64,000 nt of DNA, from NCBI RefSeq assembly GCF_027942865.1, contig NC_134523.1, positions 1-64,000 on the forward strand. Reading direction: 5' to 3'. The DNA comes from Odontesthes bonariensis (taxonomy: Eukaryota; Chordata; Actinopteri; Atheriniformes; Atherinopsidae). The stretch's first letter is position 1; each line of letters starts with the position of its first letter. The translations under genes were made by a program, and so were the position numbers. A model generated the notes under the pieces. It made no database searches and had not been told where the DNA came from. It saw only the letters and a list, made by a program, of their open reading frames with translations. Of the stretch, positions 63,861-64,000 are shown piece by piece.

Positions 63861-64000
63861 TATTAGTAGAACTCGTGTAGTTGGGTTTTACCTGGACTGA
63901 GCTTTTCAGGAGGTAGTCTGGTGCATGGCGTCTGTCCCGGACTGCTCACCTTCATGTTGTAGGACAGGTGGGTGTAGGGTTGCCAACTCCTTGGGGAAAA
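63861..64000. other. Right edge, short duplication
   Basis: TTAGTAGAACTCGTGTAGTT to TTTTCAGGAGGT (63862-63915) repeats 63480-63537, so the duplicated block at 63556-63860 lies between two copies of its own target-side sequence. No gene seen. Confidence 0.5.

Overview
The window looks like vertebrate nuclear DNA, most probably from a percomorph teleost. Evidence: a 13-exon kinase gene with GT-AG introns, a fish-type TRIM16-like/finTRIM-like gene in one exon, tails of fish L2/Maui-type LINEs, many MITEs, and very long tandem arrays. I assign no species.

Only two genes look intact. At 6389-8059 (minus) a single exon encodes a 556-residue RING / B-box / coiled-coil / PRY-SPRY protein, a likely E3 ubiquitin ligase of the innate-immune TRIM expansion. 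At 51973-58562 (plus) thirteen coding exons splice in phase to a 427-residue SGK-family kinase (sgk1-like) with every catalytic and regulatory residue I could check. Its promoter has a palindromic CRE and a TATA box. A 28-bp open exon at 45324-45351 could be an alternative first exon, because its phase fits sgk1 exon 2.

Almost everything else is transposable elements and tandem repeats. Tandem arrays occupy roughly one fifth of the window by my hand count. Layout: 0.9-4.8 kb, two opposed copies of a GGCTGTGTTC-ended MITE, each with a long 7-bp array. 6-8 kb, the TRIM gene. 8.7-9.9 kb, a broken LINE. 10.5-17.1 kb, an 11-bp array, an LTR-like segment and a 5.4-kb array of an 18-bp unit. 17.5-23.4 kb, MITEs and LINE fragments. 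23.4-26.9 kb, a hAT remnant with a 32-bp array, then a pentamer array split by a solo LTR. 27.4-28.4 kb, a 55-bp array. 30-35 kb, several DNA transposons including a Harbinger-type element. 37-39.6 kb, a 20-bp array, a truncated MITE and a foldback element. 41.3-43.2 kb, another hAT remnant with a 1.2-kb 32-bp array. 44-51 kb, LINE tails, microsatellites and nested transposons. 51.5-61.5 kb, sgk1, its introns and 3' region carrying many insertions. 61.9-64 kb, a palindromic MITE with a 22-bp array and a duplicated block.

The most interesting pattern is that several arrays sit at the same internal position in different copies of one transposon family, with copy number changing from insertion to insertion. 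This suggests that the element carries the seed of the array. The very long open reading frames over these arrays are best explained by periods or compositions lacking stop codons, not by genes.
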